DNA from: Agromyces sp. Root81
GTDB taxonomy: Bacteria > Actinomycetota > Actinomycetes > Actinomycetales > Microbacteriaceae
Length of the DNA: 64,000 nt
Assembly: GCF_001429165.1 (NCBI RefSeq)
Contig: NZ_LMIR01000002.1
Span: 1-64,000 of the forward strand
Direction: 5' to 3'
Positions 9,043-16,414 of this stretch are shown here, one piece after another. The notes below the pieces were generated by a model. The model did not search any database and had not been told where the DNA came from. It saw only the letters and a program-made list of their open reading frames with translations. The position numbers and the translations under genes are program-made. Positions within the stretch are counted from its first letter, which is position 1. Each line of letters starts with the position of its first letter.

Positions 9043-9070
9043 GTTATTCGATATAACTCTAGTAGTATCG
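9043..9070. promoter_or_regulatory. AT-rich inverted-repeat segment between PPOX and padR genes
   Basis: GTTAT-TCGAT-ATAAC (9043-9057) overlaps CGATA/TATCG half-sites (9050-9054 and 9066-9070) in an island of AT-rich DNA unlike its surroundings, upstream of both divergent genes. It is a candidate operator or promoter, possibly for the PadR-like regulator; assignment is inference. Confidence 0.4.
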
Positions 9071-9140
9071 CAGTCGTGATTCCTCCGTCGCCGACACGCG
9101 GCGGAAGATGCGCACCTCCACGGCGATGTGCGCCAAACCG

Positions 9141-9169
9141 CCGGGGCAGGCAGGCTTCGCCTGCCCCGG
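9141..9169 (+). terminator. 11-bp hairpin upstream of padR
   Basis: CCGGGGCAGGC and its perfect complement separated by 7 nt (AGGCTTC), no U-run. It lies in the 264-nt gap between the PPOX start and the padR pseudogene; it may insulate the two or be a leader structure. Confidence 0.45.
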
Positions 9170-9236
9170 CGTCCACGCTCGATCCTTCCGCCGAAGGCTG
9201 CCGCTCGTCGTATTCCCCGGCGAGTAGCGTGACCGG

Positions 9237-9595
9237 ATGGAGCCGATCCAACGCGTCACGCCGCCGACCCTGGACGTGCTCGGAGTGCTCGTCGAATCGG
9301 CGTCGCCGATGTGGGGCCCGCAGGTCATCAAGGACTCGGGTCGCGACCCCGGGACGGTCTACCCGATCCTCGAGCGTCTCGAACGGCTCGGGTGGTTGAC
9401 CTCCGACTGGCCCGCGGAGCCAGAGCGCACCGCCCCCGCCGCCACGACTACGAGCTGACCGTCGATGGCCGGAAGGCCGCGGTCCAGCTGCTGTCCGGGC
9501 GCCAGCCTCCAGCGGGTGCCGATGAACCATCGAAGCCGACGAAGACCACCTACATCATCGACCCGGCGACCGGGGCGATCATCGGCACCGAGTAG
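9237..9595 (+). pseudogene. PadR-family transcriptional regulator, frameshifted
   Basis: The first frame encodes a PadR winged-helix start (TLDVLGVLVESASPMWGPQVIK, then GTVYPILERLERLGWLTS) but ends at 9458. The family's continuation (PRRHDYELTVDGRKAAVQLL) is found in the -1 frame and runs to 9595. One extra C in the CCCCC run at 9433-9437 would join them, giving the typical GRPRR-type hinge. So either a one-base deletion has inactivated the gene or the run is a sequencing error or slippage site. PadR proteins usually repress exporters and sense small phenolics or drugs. Confidence 0.75.
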
Positions 9596-9655
9596 TCCGC
9601 CGGCGGGGCGATCATCGGCGCGCCGTCATCGCCCTGGTCGACAGCCCAACGGAGT

Positions 9656-10060
9656 TCACCCTCGTGCCGGGAGTGCGCGAAGCGCAATCGCCTGGCTGGT
9701 GGCGAAGAGCGCGATGTCGATGGCGACAGCCAGGACCGCTCCGACGATCAGCACCGCTGTCGCAGTTGCCGAGATGAACCCGACCGCGATGGCGGCGAGC
9801 ACGTTGGCGATCATGACCAGGCCGAGCGCGCGACGCAGGGGCAGGCGGGAGAGCATCCAGAGCACCCCTCCGGCCCACACGACCACCGCAACTCCCGAGG
9901 CGGCGATCACGAGCGGGGGCAGCGCGACCCCGTGGGCTATCTGGCCGGCACCGAGCGCCACCGCCGTTCCCAGCGCGGCGCAGTACGCGGCATCGAGGCG
10001 CAGGCTCCACCGGCCGAACGTGTCACCGTTGATCCGTCGCATCATCGCCCCTTCGGTCAT
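9656..10060 (-). CDS. four-helix membrane protein of unknown function
   Basis: A 134-residue protein with four evenly spaced hydrophobic segments (about 22-45, 48-70, 78-98, 100-125) and a short polar N-terminus; I do not recognise the family. The ATG at 10060 sits in one copy of a 20-bp tandem duplication; MMRRINGD a few codons in is an alternative start. It lies 26 nt downstream of the last Tad pseudopilin gene on the same strand and could be read through from it. Confidence 0.6.
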   Translation of the reverse strand: MTEGAMMRRINGDTFGRWSLRLDAAYCAALGTAVALGAGQIAHGVALPPLVIAASGVAVVVWAGGVLWMLSRLPLRRALGLVMIANVLAAIAVGFISATATAVLIVGAVLAVAIDIALFATSQAIALRALPARG

Positions 10061-10095
10061 CGTGTCTTAGTGGAAGTCATCGTGTCCTAGTGGAA
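10056..10095. repeat. 20-bp tandem duplication between tadG-like gene and the next gene
   Basis: GTCATCGTGTCTTAGTGGAA (10056-10075) is repeated with one mismatch at 10076-10095. The second copy contains the last codons and TAG stop of the upstream pseudopilin gene; the first contains the ATG of the downstream gene. It looks like a recent local duplication that set the spacing between the genes. Confidence 0.85.
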
Positions 10096-10533
10096 CACGG
10101 AACGTGCGGTCGCCGTCACCTCGATCGGCACCGACAACGGCAGCAACTCGGTGTGGATCGGCGCGTACCATACGGCACGCATCGTCACCGTGGCGCTCTG
10201 ACCGTCATCGGATGCCGCGCGCACGATCTCGACGTCGTGCAGCTCATGCACCGCTGATGAGAGGTAGGCGCCCGCAGCCTGCCCCACCTCGGCTGAGTCG
10301 AGTTCGAGCGAGAGACGGTCGCCCTCGACCTGCACGGTGTCGACGCTCCAGGCCTCGGCCGCGGCGAGCGCGGCACCATCGGCGAGCGTGAAGAGGCGCT
10401 TGCGTTCGAGGTAGAGCGACGTCGCCGACACCACGACGAGCACGAGCGTGAGCCCGAGCACGCAGTAGAAGATCGTGAGCAGCAGCGTCGAGCCCTGCTC
10501 GTCGCCGTCGATTCGGGCGCGCACCCGGCGCAT
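10087..10533 (-). CDS. TadG/TadE-like pilus assembly membrane protein
   Basis: A 148-residue protein with a short basic N-terminus, the motif DEQGSTLLLTIFY leading into one membrane helix (about 15-37), then YLERKRLFTLADGAALAAAEAW, the hallmark of Tad helicase/secretion-neighbourhood pseudopilins (TadG-like), and an extracellular beta-rich domain. Such proteins are minor components of Tad/Flp pili. Last gene of the overlapping operon; its ATG shares one base with the upstream stop. Confidence 0.8.
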   Translation of the reverse strand: MRRVRARIDGDEQGSTLLLTIFYCVLGLTLVLVVVSATSLYLERKRLFTLADGAALAAAEAWSVDTVQVEGDRLSLELDSAEVGQAAGAYLSSAVHELHDVEIVRAASDDGQSATVTMRAVWYAPIHTELLPLSVPIEVTATARSVFH

Positions 10534-11000
10534 CACGGCCCGCTCCCGGCCACATCGCGCCCGGCCGCGAACCGCGACACCGTCTGGGTCGCACTCGCTT
10601 CGAGCGGCACACTCGCCGCCTGATGGAGCGCGAGCACGTCGGGCACGAGCGGCAGCGTCACGCTCGCGGAGACGGAGACGGTCACGCGCTCCCCCGGGGC
10701 GAGGCAGTCGCCCGACGGCGAGCACGAAACGGTGACGGATGCCGCGTCGGCATCGACCCCGTAATCGTCGAGCGCGACCTGCACGGCGCGCTCCACCGCG
10801 GCATCCGCTGCCCCCGCATCGACCGCCTGCACGGCGACCCTCGCCGCCTGCCGTGCCGCGCCCTCGACGGCGAGCGCGCCGCCCTGAATCGCCGACATGG
10901 CGAGCACGAGGTAGACGAGCGGCACGAGCAGGATCATGCCGACCGTCAGGAACTCGAGCGAGGCCGAGCCCTCGTCAGTCGACAGTCTCGAGCGCAGCAT
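10533..11000 (-). CDS. TadE-like pseudopilin with Cys pair
   Basis: A 155-residue single-pass protein: DEGSASLEFLTVGMILLVPLVYLV is the TadE-like pilin helix with the conserved Glu, followed by an Ala-rich region and a CSPSGDC loop (likely disulfide) in the extracellular part. Member of the Tad pilus operon, overlapping the upstream gene by 26 nt. Expected role: minor pilin or assembly factor in the membrane. Confidence 0.8.
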   Translation of the reverse strand: MLRSRLSTDEGSASLEFLTVGMILLVPLVYLVLAMSAIQGGALAVEGAARQAARVAVQAVDAGAADAAVERAVQVALDDYGVDADAASVTVSCSPSGDCLAPGERVTVSVSASVTLPLVPDVLALHQAASVPLEASATQTVSRFAAGRDVAGSGP

Positions 11001-11406
11001 GCCCGGTCACCTCCAGCGCGCGGTCGACGCCGAGGAGCCCCACGACGGGGAGCGGCGCCCGCACCGTCACGGAGACCATGGCGATGCCGTCGATGGCGAT
11101 GATGCCGGACTCGATGTCGGCGGCGTAGTCGGCCGACACTGCCGAGCTGATGAGTTCTCGCGTACGCGCGATGCCCGCCCCCTCGCTCGATCCGGCGAGC
11201 GCGGCGTACCGTGCGCCCTCCGCCGCGGCGTCGAGCACGGTGTTGCGCACATGGAGTGCGAGCGCGAGCTGGATCACGGCGAGGGCGAGGACCGTCAGCA
11301 GGATGCTCACGAGCGTGAACTCCGCGACCGCCGAACCCCGTTCCTCACGCGCGAGCGCCGTGAGTCTCGCGACCCACGGGCCGGCGCCGCCGCTCTGCCG
11401 GCTCAG
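10975..11406 (-). CDS. TadE-like pseudopilin, apparent CTG start
   Basis: The 143-codon frame has EERGSAVAEFTLVSILLTVL, a classical TadE helix with catalytic-position Glu, then HVRNTVLDAAAEGARYAALAG. No ATG, GTG or TTG occurs in frame between the flp stop and the membrane helix. The only near-cognate candidate at the right place is CTG at 11406, which overlaps the flp TGA as CTGA, mirroring the ATGA couplings elsewhere in the window. Start therefore inferred, not certain. Role as other TadE proteins: minor pilin of the Tad/Flp pilus. Confidence 0.75.
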   Translation of the reverse strand: MSRQSGGAGPWVARLTALAREERGSAVAEFTLVSILLTVLALAVIQLALALHVRNTVLDAAAEGARYAALAGSSEGAGIARTRELISSAVSADYAADIESGIIAIDGIAMVSVTVRAPLPVVGLLGVDRALEVTGHAALETVD

Positions 11407-11570
11407 ACGCCGAGCACCCGGTTGATCGCCTGGTCGAAGACGCCCGACAGGGCGGGGCCCGCGAGGCCCCAGATGACGATCACCAAACCTGCGGTCATGA
11501 GCGTGATCAGCACCCAGCCGGGAACGTCGCCGCGTTCGTCGTCGAACCGCCGCTTGATCGAGTTGCGCAT
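11403..11570 (-). CDS. Flp-type pilin-like small protein
   Basis: A 55-residue protein: basic N-terminus (MRNSIKRRFDDERGD) then VPGWVLITLMTAGLVIVIWGLAG as a single hydrophobic helix and a short tail. Size, position between tadC and tadE and the helix fit an actinobacterial Flp/Tad major pilin or DUF4244-type protein, though the classic Glu-Tyr pair after the processing Gly is missing. It is too short to stand out by ORF length but is clearly coding. Confidence 0.8.
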   Translation of the reverse strand: MRNSIKRRFDDERGDVPGWVLITLMTAGLVIVIWGLAGPALSGVFDQAINRVLGV

Positions 11571-11624
11571 GTGAATCCCTTTCGTCGGAGCACGGAGCCG
11601 TGCGTTCGGTGTGGTCGCGAGCCA

Positions 11625-12578
11625 TCAGAAGCCCGCCTGCAGCACGAGGTATCCGGGGAACAAGGCGAACGCGATGGTCACCGGGAGGATCAGGAAGATC
11701 AGCGGAACGAGCATCGCGACCTCTTTGCGTCCCGCCTGCTCGATGATCGTGCGCTTGGCCTCCTCGCGGGCGTCTCCGGCCTGAGATCGCAGCACGGAGG
11801 CGAGGGGTGCGCCGCGCTCGAGGGCTCCGAGCACCTGGTCGAGCGCGCGGGTGAGCGCCGGATGATCGAGCTCGTCGCGGAGTCGGGCGAGCGCCTGCCC
11901 GAGCGGAACGCCGGTGCCGACGGATGCCACGGCCGCGGCGAACTCGGTCGGCAGCACGCCCGACCCAGCCCCCAGGCCCGCCACCCGCCGGATCGCGTCG
12001 AGCATGCCCTCCCCGGCGGTGAGGCTCAGGGTCAGGAACTCGAGCACCGTCGGCAACTCGGCCGAAATTCGCGCGAGTCGGCGCCGGGCCGCTCGCTGCA
12101 GCATCCAGTCGCGCATGACCGCGCCGAGCACCGCCGCGAGGAACGGCATGGCGACGCGGACGACCATCGGGAGTGCGCCGAACGACGGGGCGAGGATCGC
12201 CATCGCCGACGCGACGGCGAAGGCCCCGGCACTCCACGCGAGCTGCTCGCCGCGGAAACGCTCGACCGATGCGGTGGACCCCGCCTGCCGGAGGCGCCGT
12301 GCGATCGTGTCCGCTCCGCCCAGCCATTCCGAGACGACCGTGCGAACGGCCCGCCCGATCGGCCTGGCGAACAGGCCGAGCACCGGCGTCGGGTCGGCAG
12401 GCCGGTGCGCGAGCAGGGAGCGCGCTTCAGCCGAGATGTCGGCGACATAGGGCGCCACCCGCTCGAGGAGCCTCGGGCGGCCGATGCGCGGCACGGTCGA
12501 GATGACGAGCCACAGTCCGAGCCCGAGTACCGCACCGAAGACGAGCCCGAGTGCCGGCGTGCTGTTCAATGAAACCAT
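11625..12578 (-). CDS. Tad pilus inner-membrane platform protein TadC-like (GspF domain)
   Basis: A 317-residue protein with an N-terminal membrane segment (about 10-28), two helices at about 130-165, and the type II secretion F domain (about 175-305) with LTLSLTAGEGMLDAIRRVAG, followed by two terminal helices ending PGYLVLQAGF. TadC pairs with TadB to form the membrane platform driven by TadA. Overlaps tadB by 13 nt. An ATG at 12578 is chosen. Confidence 0.88.
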   Translation of the reverse strand: MVSLNSTPALGLVFGAVLGLGLWLVISTVPRIGRPRLLERVAPYVADISAEARSLLAHRPADPTPVLGLFARPIGRAVRTVVSEWLGGADTIARRLRQAGSTASVERFRGEQLAWSAGAFAVASAMAILAPSFGALPMVVRVAMPFLAAVLGAVMRDWMLQRAARRRLARISAELPTVLEFLTLSLTAGEGMLDAIRRVAGLGAGSGVLPTEFAAAVASVGTGVPLGQALARLRDELDHPALTRALDQVLGALERGAPLASVLRSQAGDAREEAKRTIIEQAGRKEVAMLVPLIFLILPVTIAFALFPGYLVLQAGF

Positions 12579-13435
12579 CGGCGCTCCTCGGGAAGGCGGC
12601 CGAGCGCGACCATCGCCTGGTAGGCCACGATCGTCACCACCACGCCGGCGATGATCAGGGCGGCGCCGGCCGCGGAGTCGTACGCGACGATCGCCTCGGG
12701 ACGCGATGCGAGCACCACGAGCAGCAGCCACGGCGCCGCGACGCCGAGACGCGCCGCGGCGCGGATCCACGATTGCCTGGCGACGACCTCGGCGCGAAGG
12801 GCCGCGTCTTCGCGGAGGTAGCCGGAGAGTCCCCGCAGCACCGCCGTCACGTCACTGCCACCGACCTCTCGCGCCATGCGCAGAGTCTCGAGGATGCGGT
12901 CGGCGACAGGGTCCGCGAGCGTGCCCTTCAAGCGATCGAGACACGCGCCGAAGTTGCCCGTGCGCCGGTACTCGTCATCGAACGCCGCGAATGCGGTTCT
13001 CGTCGATGACGGCCCGAGCTCGGCCAGCGCCCCCAGGCTGTCGGGCAGGGACATTCCGGCCCGCACGGACGAGACGAGGTGGTCGACCACATCGGGCCAG
13101 ACGGCGCGATTGGCGGCCCGGCGACGGGTGGCGCGGGCGTGTACGAGGAGCGGCACGAGCGCGGCGCCCAGCACGGTCGCCACGATCGTGAGCACGGGAA
13201 CCATGAAGACCGCCTGCGCGATCGCTCCCGCCACGAGCGCGAGGAACGCGGCGACGATCACGATGACCGCGATCGGCACCCCGGAGAGGCCCGCGAGCGC
13301 GAGCTCGTCGCGCACCCGACCAGTCATTGCGCCGCGGCGGCCGTCAGGTTCGGCCTTCGCAGGCCAGAGGAGCGGCGAGACGGTCAGCAGCACGCCGAGC
13401 CCGAGCAGCGCGCCCAGCACGAGACCGCTGCTCAT
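12566..13435 (-). CDS. Tad pilus inner-membrane platform protein TadB-like (GspF domain)
   Basis: A 289-residue protein with hydrophobic segments at about 5-22 and 52-98, the GspF domain (about 120-250) containing LVSSVRAGMSLPDSLGALAELGP, and two C-terminal membrane helices. First of the two platform subunits. Overlaps tadA by 4 nt and tadC by 13 nt, indicating one translationally coupled operon. Confidence 0.88.
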   Translation of the reverse strand: MSSGLVLGALLGLGVLLTVSPLLWPAKAEPDGRRGAMTGRVRDELALAGLSGVPIAVIVIVAAFLALVAGAIAQAVFMVPVLTIVATVLGAALVPLLVHARATRRRAANRAVWPDVVDHLVSSVRAGMSLPDSLGALAELGPSSTRTAFAAFDDEYRRTGNFGACLDRLKGTLADPVADRILETLRMAREVGGSDVTAVLRGLSGYLREDAALRAEVVARQSWIRAAARLGVAAPWLLLVVLASRPEAIVAYDSAAGAALIIAGVVVTIVAYQAMVALGRLPEERRWFH

Positions 13436-14664
13436 CGTGCCGCCGCCGCGAGCACGATGTCGGGATCGAGTCCGACGGCACGGTACTTCTCGAGTCGCGC
13501 AGGGGCCGTGCCTGTGCCGACCAGCTCACCCGCGCGAGTCACGAAGATCGCTTCCGCATCGACAGCCGATCCGGTCCATCCGCCCGTCGGTGCCGCGATC
13601 TCTGCGACCCGCCGATGCCCGTCGCGATCGATGGCGAGGTGCACCACGAGGTCGATGCAGCTCGCGACCGTCGGCACGACGAAGGCGGAGTCGATGTTGC
13701 GGCCGGCGAGGAGCGGCAGCGTGCAGAGCTTCGCGAGCGCGTCGCGCGCGGAGTTGGCGTGGATGGTGCACATCCCGGGCAGCCCCGAGTTGAGCGCGAT
13801 GAGCAGGTCGAGACTCTCGGCCTCACGCACCTCGCCGACGATGAGGCGGTCGGGGCGCATGCGAAGGGACTCTTTGATGAGGCGGCGCAGCGTGATCTCG
13901 CCGGTGCCCTCGAGGCTCGGCTGACGGCACTGCAGGGCCACGAGGTCGCGCACGTCGACGTCGAGCTCGAAGGTCTCCTCGACCGTGACCACGCGGTCGC
14001 CGGCGCGTCCGCCCGAGATGAGCGCGTTGAGCATCGTGGTCTTGCCCGTGTGGGTCGCGCCCGACACGAGGATGTTCGCGCCGGCGAGCACGCTCATGCG
14101 CAGGAACTCCGACGCGTGCGGGGTGAGCGAACCGAGCTCGATGAGCTGAGAGAGCGACCGGATACGGCGCTGGAACTTGCGGACGTTGACCGACCAGTGA
14201 GAGCGAGCCACGTCGGGAATGGCCACGTGCAGTCGCGACCCGTCGGGCAGCGTGGCGTCGACGAACGGCGACGAGAGGTCGACGCGCCGGCCCGAGTGCT
14301 GCAGCATCCGCTCGACGAGCTCGCGCACCTCGCGGTCCGAGAGCACGACCGTCGTCAGCTCCGCGACCCCGCGTCGCGCGACGAAGACCTTCGTCGGCGC
14401 GTTGATCCAGATCTCCTCGACCTCCGGGTCCTCGAAATACGGCTGCAGCTGCCCGTAGCCGGTGATCGAGGCGACGACCTCGCGCGTCGCGGCGGCCTCG
14501 TCGCCGAGCTGGGCGTGCGCCCCCGAGAGTGCGCGCTCGCTGTAGCGACGCACCTCTTCGTGGGCGTACCTGGCAGCAGCCGACTCGTCGCGCGTGAGAT
14601 CGACGCCGTCACGCAGCACCCGCGTGCGCACGCGGTCGGCGATGGTGCGCACGGGGTCGGTCAT
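13432..14664 (-). CDS. tadA: Tad pilus assembly ATPase TadA/CpaF
   Basis: Secretion ATPase of the VirB11/CpaF family that powers Flp pilus assembly. The 410-residue protein has an N-terminal domain, Walker A GATHTGKT at about 202-209, an Asp box, RPDRLIVGEVREAES (Walker B region) and MCTIHANSARDALAKL (His box). ATG 14664 (MTDPVRT) is preferred; ATGs at 14673 and 14676 would add 3-4 residues and none has a clear ribosome site. First gene of the tad operon; a perfect DnaA-box sequence lies 41 nt upstream. No cpaE or prepilin peptidase is adjacent; cpaE and cpaB genes are 12 kb away. Confidence 0.94.
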   Translation of the reverse strand: MTDPVRTIADRVRTRVLRDGVDLTRDESAAARYAHEEVRRYSERALSGAHAQLGDEAAATREVVASITGYGQLQPYFEDPEVEEIWINAPTKVFVARRGVAELTTVVLSDREVRELVERMLQHSGRRVDLSSPFVDATLPDGSRLHVAIPDVARSHWSVNVRKFQRRIRSLSQLIELGSLTPHASEFLRMSVLAGANILVSGATHTGKTTMLNALISGGRAGDRVVTVEETFELDVDVRDLVALQCRQPSLEGTGEITLRRLIKESLRMRPDRLIVGEVREAESLDLLIALNSGLPGMCTIHANSARDALAKLCTLPLLAGRNIDSAFVVPTVASCIDLVVHLAIDRDGHRRVAEIAAPTGGWTGSAVDAEAIFVTRAGELVGTGTAPARLEKYRAVGLDPDIVLAAAAR

Positions 14665-14704
14665 AGCACCCATCATGCGCGGCAGCGGATGCCTCGCTCC
14701 GAAG

Positions 14705-14713
14705 TTATCCACA
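14705..14713 (+). promoter_or_regulatory. perfect DnaA-box sequence upstream of tadA
   Basis: TTATCCACA in the tadA leader, inside CCGAAGTTATCCACAGG. Nearly the same 15 bases (CCGGAAGTTATCCACA) precede cpaB at 28.8 kb. Whether DnaA or another factor binds is unknown. Confidence 0.5.
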
Positions 14714-15087
14714 GGGCCCGTCTGCTCGCGGCGCTCGACGGGCGCACCTAATCCGTTGCCGGCTACCCGCCCACTGGACTCGACTTATTCGAAATGGAGG
14801 CCGCACCCCGGCAACGCGTTCTGGTGGGCAGTCTTGACGGATGACCACTCGGCCCTCCGGCGGGAAGCTTCATCGCAGGAGCCGCGATCTCCGTGTGAAC
14901 TTCGCGAGATGAGAACGGCTCATCTCACCGCCGGTGGGTTCATACACGGTGCGGGCCTGTTGAGGGCATTTGTCGCGATTCCATCGGCGCGGTCTGCAGC
15001 AGCCGGTTACGTCACGAGATCCCGGCTCACGGCGTCCCTCGTGGCCGTCGGGCCGCGGTGGCTCGCGATGTCGGGCGCATCGCGTTG
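14714..15087. other. intergenic region with vestigial leader and small hairpin
   Basis: About 370 nt without a supportable gene. It holds a leader-like 30-nt sequence ending TTCGAAATGGAGG (14771-14800) that resembles the acyltransferase leader at 16381-16410 but has no start codon after it, and an 8-bp hairpin GAGATGAG-AACGG-CTCATCTC at 14906-14926. I see no RNA gene. Confidence 0.6.
14771..14800 (+). repeat. left copy of a 30-nt leader-like direct repeat
   Basis: Matches 16381-16410 at 25 of 30 positions, with weaker similarity in the 10 nt before. Both end in TCGAAATGGAGG, a ribosome-binding site; only the right copy is followed by a start codon. The copies are 1610 nt apart and flank the lower-GC insert. 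Confidence 0.7.
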
Positions 15088-15828
15088 TTACCGCAGTCCG
15101 TTTTTGCGTTTCGCTTCTTTGTACTGCTGGTTCAGTACATAGTCACGCTTCTCCCTCTGCCTGGCATCTTCGCGCGAAGCAGCAGAAGCCGCACGCTCAC
15201 GTCGTTCGATCTCGCGCTGCTTCGCCAGTTCTGCGGCTTGGCGTGCTTTCGCCTCGGACTTCGCCTTCTTCGCCACACGCTTTCGCTCCACGTTGGCAGC
15301 GACCACTTCACCGACCCCGTCGATGGCCAGCTTGGAACTGAACGAAGTCCCGTTTCCTGCCCACGCCGCTGACAAGTTCTCGACCGCCGACGCCGCGACA
15401 GGGAGCGCTCCTGAGGTACGGAGAATTGACGCAAACGACGAACCTGCTTCGACGACTTTGCGAGCGTACTCGGCACGCGCCCCATCAAACGATGCCTCTT
15501 GGGCGCGACGCCATTCCGTGTGTTGATCGGCGGTGAGTTGAGGCTCATGCCCGACCGACTTCACAAGCAGTTCCCATCTGTCTCCGAGGTGAGCTGCCCA
15601 TGCACGTTGGGTCTTCTCGTTCGAGCTTCCGTACGTCGCCTCGAAGTACTGCCAGAACGCAGCACCGCTCTGTTGATCGAAACTATCGATCAGCTTTCGG
15701 TCGGGCTCGAATCCCAGTGAGCGCTCCCATACGGCTCGACGCGCGGCATACCACTCGGGGAATACATCTTCGCCGTACACGAGATGCGGAGAATCAAGGG
15801 ACACGGGAAACCGCACTGGTTCGACCAT
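15088..15828 (-). CDS. orphan protein with basic coiled-coil tail
   Basis: A 246-residue protein I do not recognise. The N-terminal part (about 1-110) is rich in aromatic residues (FPEWYAARRAVWERS, AAFWQYFEATYG, WELLVKSVGHEP); the C-terminal third (about 175-246) is Lys/Arg/Glu/Ala-rich and probably helical or coiled coil, ending in a strongly basic stretch that could bind nucleic acid. Two 60-nt stretches I counted were 58% and 63% GC, well below the surroundings. ATG 15828 has no strong ribosome site. It lies within the repeat-flanked insert, suggesting acquisition; cytosolic, no signal peptide. Confidence 0.65.
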   Translation of the reverse strand: MVEPVRFPVSLDSPHLVYGEDVFPEWYAARRAVWERSLGFEPDRKLIDSFDQQSGAAFWQYFEATYGSSNEKTQRAWAAHLGDRWELLVKSVGHEPQLTADQHTEWRRAQEASFDGARAEYARKVVEAGSSFASILRTSGALPVAASAVENLSAAWAGNGTSFSSKLAIDGVGEVVAANVERKRVAKKAKSEAKARQAAELAKQREIERRERAASAASREDARQREKRDYVLNQQYKEAKRKNGLR

Positions 15829-16380
15829 CTGCCATCACCCCTCAGTCGAGAATCAGTACCCCCACCATACTTAACGCCGAGAACGTATGGACCGGCGACT
15901 CATTCGCTCCTTGACCGGTGGTGGCGCAAGGCCCCAGCCCGTTGGCGATGGCTCATGGGAAATCAGCTGGACCTGCGACCTCGGCAACGAGTGGTGGTCG
16001 AGCAACGTGGGCTGCGGGAAGGCTGTAGCACGAAGCTCAGCGCGCAGACCGCATGAACAATCAGCATGCATCGTCCGTCTGCCCCCTTCCATTCCATCGC
16101 GGACGTGCACCGAACGGGTCGAGTGGGTGGTCTTCGAGCACGCAATTTCCTGCCAGTCGCAACTCATCCGACTCGTCGTACCAGCGTCGTGGCAACCCCA
16201 TCCGAGAAATCCGGCTGAGATCAACGACATGCTCGCGGCGTTCCAGCAGGAACAGCCCGCGCTCGGCGGACCGGTGCCGCGAACAGTCGAGCGACGCATG
16301 TTTCTGGGATTGTGCGGTTCGACGCACCGCAGCTCACCTCAGCTGGGAGCCGACCATTCCGCTCGGTCCGGCCCACCTGC
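15829..16380. other. gene-poor stretch of the lower-GC insert
   Basis: About 550 nt without a convincing gene. The longest plus frame (15887-16387, 166 codons) has patches that look protein-like (DGSWEISWTCDLGNEWW, VEWVVFEHAISCQSQLIRL) but lacks a ribosome site, and its end overlaps the acyltransferase leader. It may be a decayed gene. No terminator or RNA seen. Confidence 0.5.
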
Positions 16381-16410
16381 TCACTAGACTCGGCTCACTC
16401 GAAATGGAGG
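16381..16410 (+). repeat. right copy of the 30-nt leader-like repeat, functional ribosome site
   Basis: Partner of 14771-14800. Here GGAGG (16406-16410) lies 4 nt before the ATG of the acyltransferase gene, so this copy is the working leader. Confidence 0.7.
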
Positions 16411-16414
16411 ACCG

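Noticed and set aside
15887-16387. 166-codon frame with some protein-like patches
   Set aside because: No ribosome site, mixed composition, and its end overlaps the acyltransferase leader; described only as possible gene decay.
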